From Flaccisagitta enflata (lineage: Eukaryota; Chaetognatha; Sagittoidea; Aphragmophora), in assembly GCA_965153355.1 (NCBI GenBank), contig OZ231128.1, positions 5,084,001 to 5,148,000 on the forward strand: a DNA stretch of 64,000 nt. The letters run 5' to 3'. The notes under the pieces were generated by a model, which worked only from the letters and a program-made list of their open reading frames with translations, did not search any database and was not told the origin of the DNA. The position numbers and the translations under genes were made by a program. Below, piece by piece: positions 62,301 through 64,000 of the stretch (position 1 is the first letter of the stretch; the number at the start of each line of letters is the position of its first letter).

Positions 62301-64000
62301 AACGAGAAAAAACAAGGCAGGGAGGCAGCGAGATCTCCAGATTGCGAGCCACTCGCCGCCGAGCAAGTAAGACCAAGGCATGGTTTACAGGCTATCACCA
62401 TAGAAAAATAATTATCCGCCATTAGCTATAGAGATCCAGACAGTTGAAGAAACAAATCTCCCATTAAATTAACTTGGTAGCTTTAGCATCAGCGACCAAA
62501 GCAAGGGAAAAGCATGGATCTTGGAAGTTCCCAGACCGACCAGAGGCAACCTGAGAGCATGGGGCTGATGGTGCCATCGCCTGACAGATTGTGTGTTAAG
62601 CACTGTCTGTGGCTGGGAAAAGAATCAGCTTCCCCCGATGTTTTAATAAAAAGGAACCCTTTAAGCTCGATTCTCAAGCGATGTGTGCTCGATTTATCAC
62701 ACCGAGTGTGTGAAACATTGAAGCAGTCGGGGTCCCCATATGCTGCTTTATGGCAAATAAACTGAAAGCTGGCCCAGTAGCTATGTGACAGCACATTAAG
62801 CCTGTTTACTATATATGCTAAGTGAACTGCTGCTAAGAAGATTAAATGAGCTGGGCAGCTAAGGCAGGCGCGGAAAGAAATAAATAAAACAGAGTTTCTG
62901 CCAGTGAGAGTCGGCCTTGATTATCGGGGATGGGTCAAAGCGCTGAACAAAGGCAAAAAATCTTGGAAGCAGCAGAGAAAAGAAAAGTGGCAAAAGACAA
63001 ATCGAAGGCTATTATCAATAGAGACCTAATGGTTTATGTGTAATTCTGTTATTTAAAATTGTCAAAAACAAAAAAAGAGAATATAACAGAGGGTGCACAG
63101 TGAGAGCAGATATTTCCGTCTGGAAAGCTGAAATACGTAGACATCAACACAGTCTGAGTCTGCGTTAGGCCACAAAGTATTGCAAAAGGAACCAGCAGTG
63201 CTCAAAAAACCAAGAACTCTCAATAAGAATATGGAAGAACTATTTTTGCGGAAAAGTAAAGCTATCATGAAAGAAAAGAAAAGCCATCATTTCTTGGACA
63301 AGATCAACTTCGATAATAAACAGAAAAGTTGCAGAAGTCTACCAGCAGGGGCCATGTGGAAAAGAAGAAGAGAAAAGAGCTGGAAGCATCATCACAGCAC
63401 TCAGCAAATAAGCAAGCTCAAAAAAACAGAAAAACCCAAGAGATGATATGAACAAATGAAACAAATGCAGCATCCTGCTGAGGGCTGGCACAGAAAAGAA
63501 GAATGTTAAAGCGGCTGGAGCAAATTAAAGCCCTGCAAGAAACAGGCGAATGGAAGTAAAATCAGAAAATGCAAATGTAACGAAAAATGAATGAGGCTAA
63601 CTAAGGAACTCACTTAGTAAGCAGCAATGCTGCCAAACGAACAAAAAACAAATACTCGATTTAGACAGGCTGCGGTGTGGGACAAACAGCCAAATATTAG
63701 AATACCAAAAGCTAATCAAACAGAAGAAGAAGAATAAAAATTACAACAAAGAAATGAAAAGAAAAGTAAAATTCTCGATAAAAAAGCCATCAAATCTGAA
63801 GCATATATGGGGCCCAGCTCTAAACAAGAAAATGAAAAAAATTAAAAATGACCTACAAAAATATTCAGAAAAGACATGAAACAGAACAATTGGGAAGCAC
63901 AGATAATGGCAGCATGTTATGGGATTAAACCTGAAAAGGAAGACATAAGCTGGTGCCCAAGGTGGGCACAGCCACTGCGCGAACCAGCACCACGGCAAAG
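59290..64000 (+). pseudogene. Decayed inverted copy of the giant retroelement (plus orientation)
   Basis: Plus-strand sequence aligns in order with the minus-strand copy: 59305-59400 with 59262-59150 (gene A start), 59535-59590 with about 58960-58900, 59920-60040 with 58350-58150, 61140-61420 with 56540-56200 (end of gene A and spacer), 61600-61700 with 55970-55880 (acidic head), and 63185-63345 with 53870-53700 (coiled coil). It is shortened by about 1 kb over gene A by many deletions, and every frame is broken. It continues past the window end. Confidence 0.75.

Overview
This is a repeat-dominated eukaryotic window. Short GT-AG introns, a signal-peptide/von Willebrand A/transmembrane gene, CR1/L2-like LINE and Penelope-type sequence, and many foldback repeats point to an invertebrate metazoan (or close holozoan relative). 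The species cannot be fixed from the sequence. Only one probable host gene is visible, and it carries an in-frame stop.

Layout. 0-16 kb: a TA-flanked mariner-type inverted-repeat element enclosing an L1-type ORF1p gene, a Penelope GIY-YIG endonuclease remnant, micro- and minisatellites, and several copies of two foldback families. One family is bounded by AGTCGCGTGC/GCACGCGACT; the other carries a GGGCAGCGGCCCC hairpin and 20-bp 'ggctcaaatcccagcctcga' repeats. 16.5-20.6 kb: a minus-strand LINE with two intact overlapping ORFs. 21-24 kb: CCA/TTG repeats. 24.6-28.2 kb: a minus-strand five-exon vWA membrane protein gene in which the last vWA exon and its splice donor have been amplified into a 36-bp tandem array. 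32.4-36.7 kb: a 46-bp satellite broken by nested insertions.

36.7-64 kb is the most unusual part. A giant Ty3/gypsy-like retroelement runs on the minus strand from about 59.28 kb down to 36.69 kb. In its own 5' to 3' order it has: a charged coiled-coil gene A; an AT-rich spacer; a very long Gag-type polyprotein frame (acidic head, zinc-binding/coiled-coil segment, low-complexity segments, Gag capsid-like region, RGG/RS-rich region, zinc fingers); a UGA-CUA-G junction; aspartic protease; an AT-hook linker; RT-RNase H; and integrase. Between integrase and the 3' terminal region lie two genes on the OPPOSITE strand: a four-exon signal-peptide/TM protein and a one-exon TM protein. The minus-strand frame is open over long stretches but broken by several in-frame stops, frameshifts, an 80-bp tandem duplication and a 3.4-kb foldback insertion, so this copy looks recently decayed.

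At 59281-59289 the element meets a second, strongly decayed copy of itself in the opposite orientation, which runs to the window end. The two copies are joined by a hairpin with a 9-nt loop. Homology between the arms can be followed through gene A, the spacer, the acidic head and the coiled-coil ORF.
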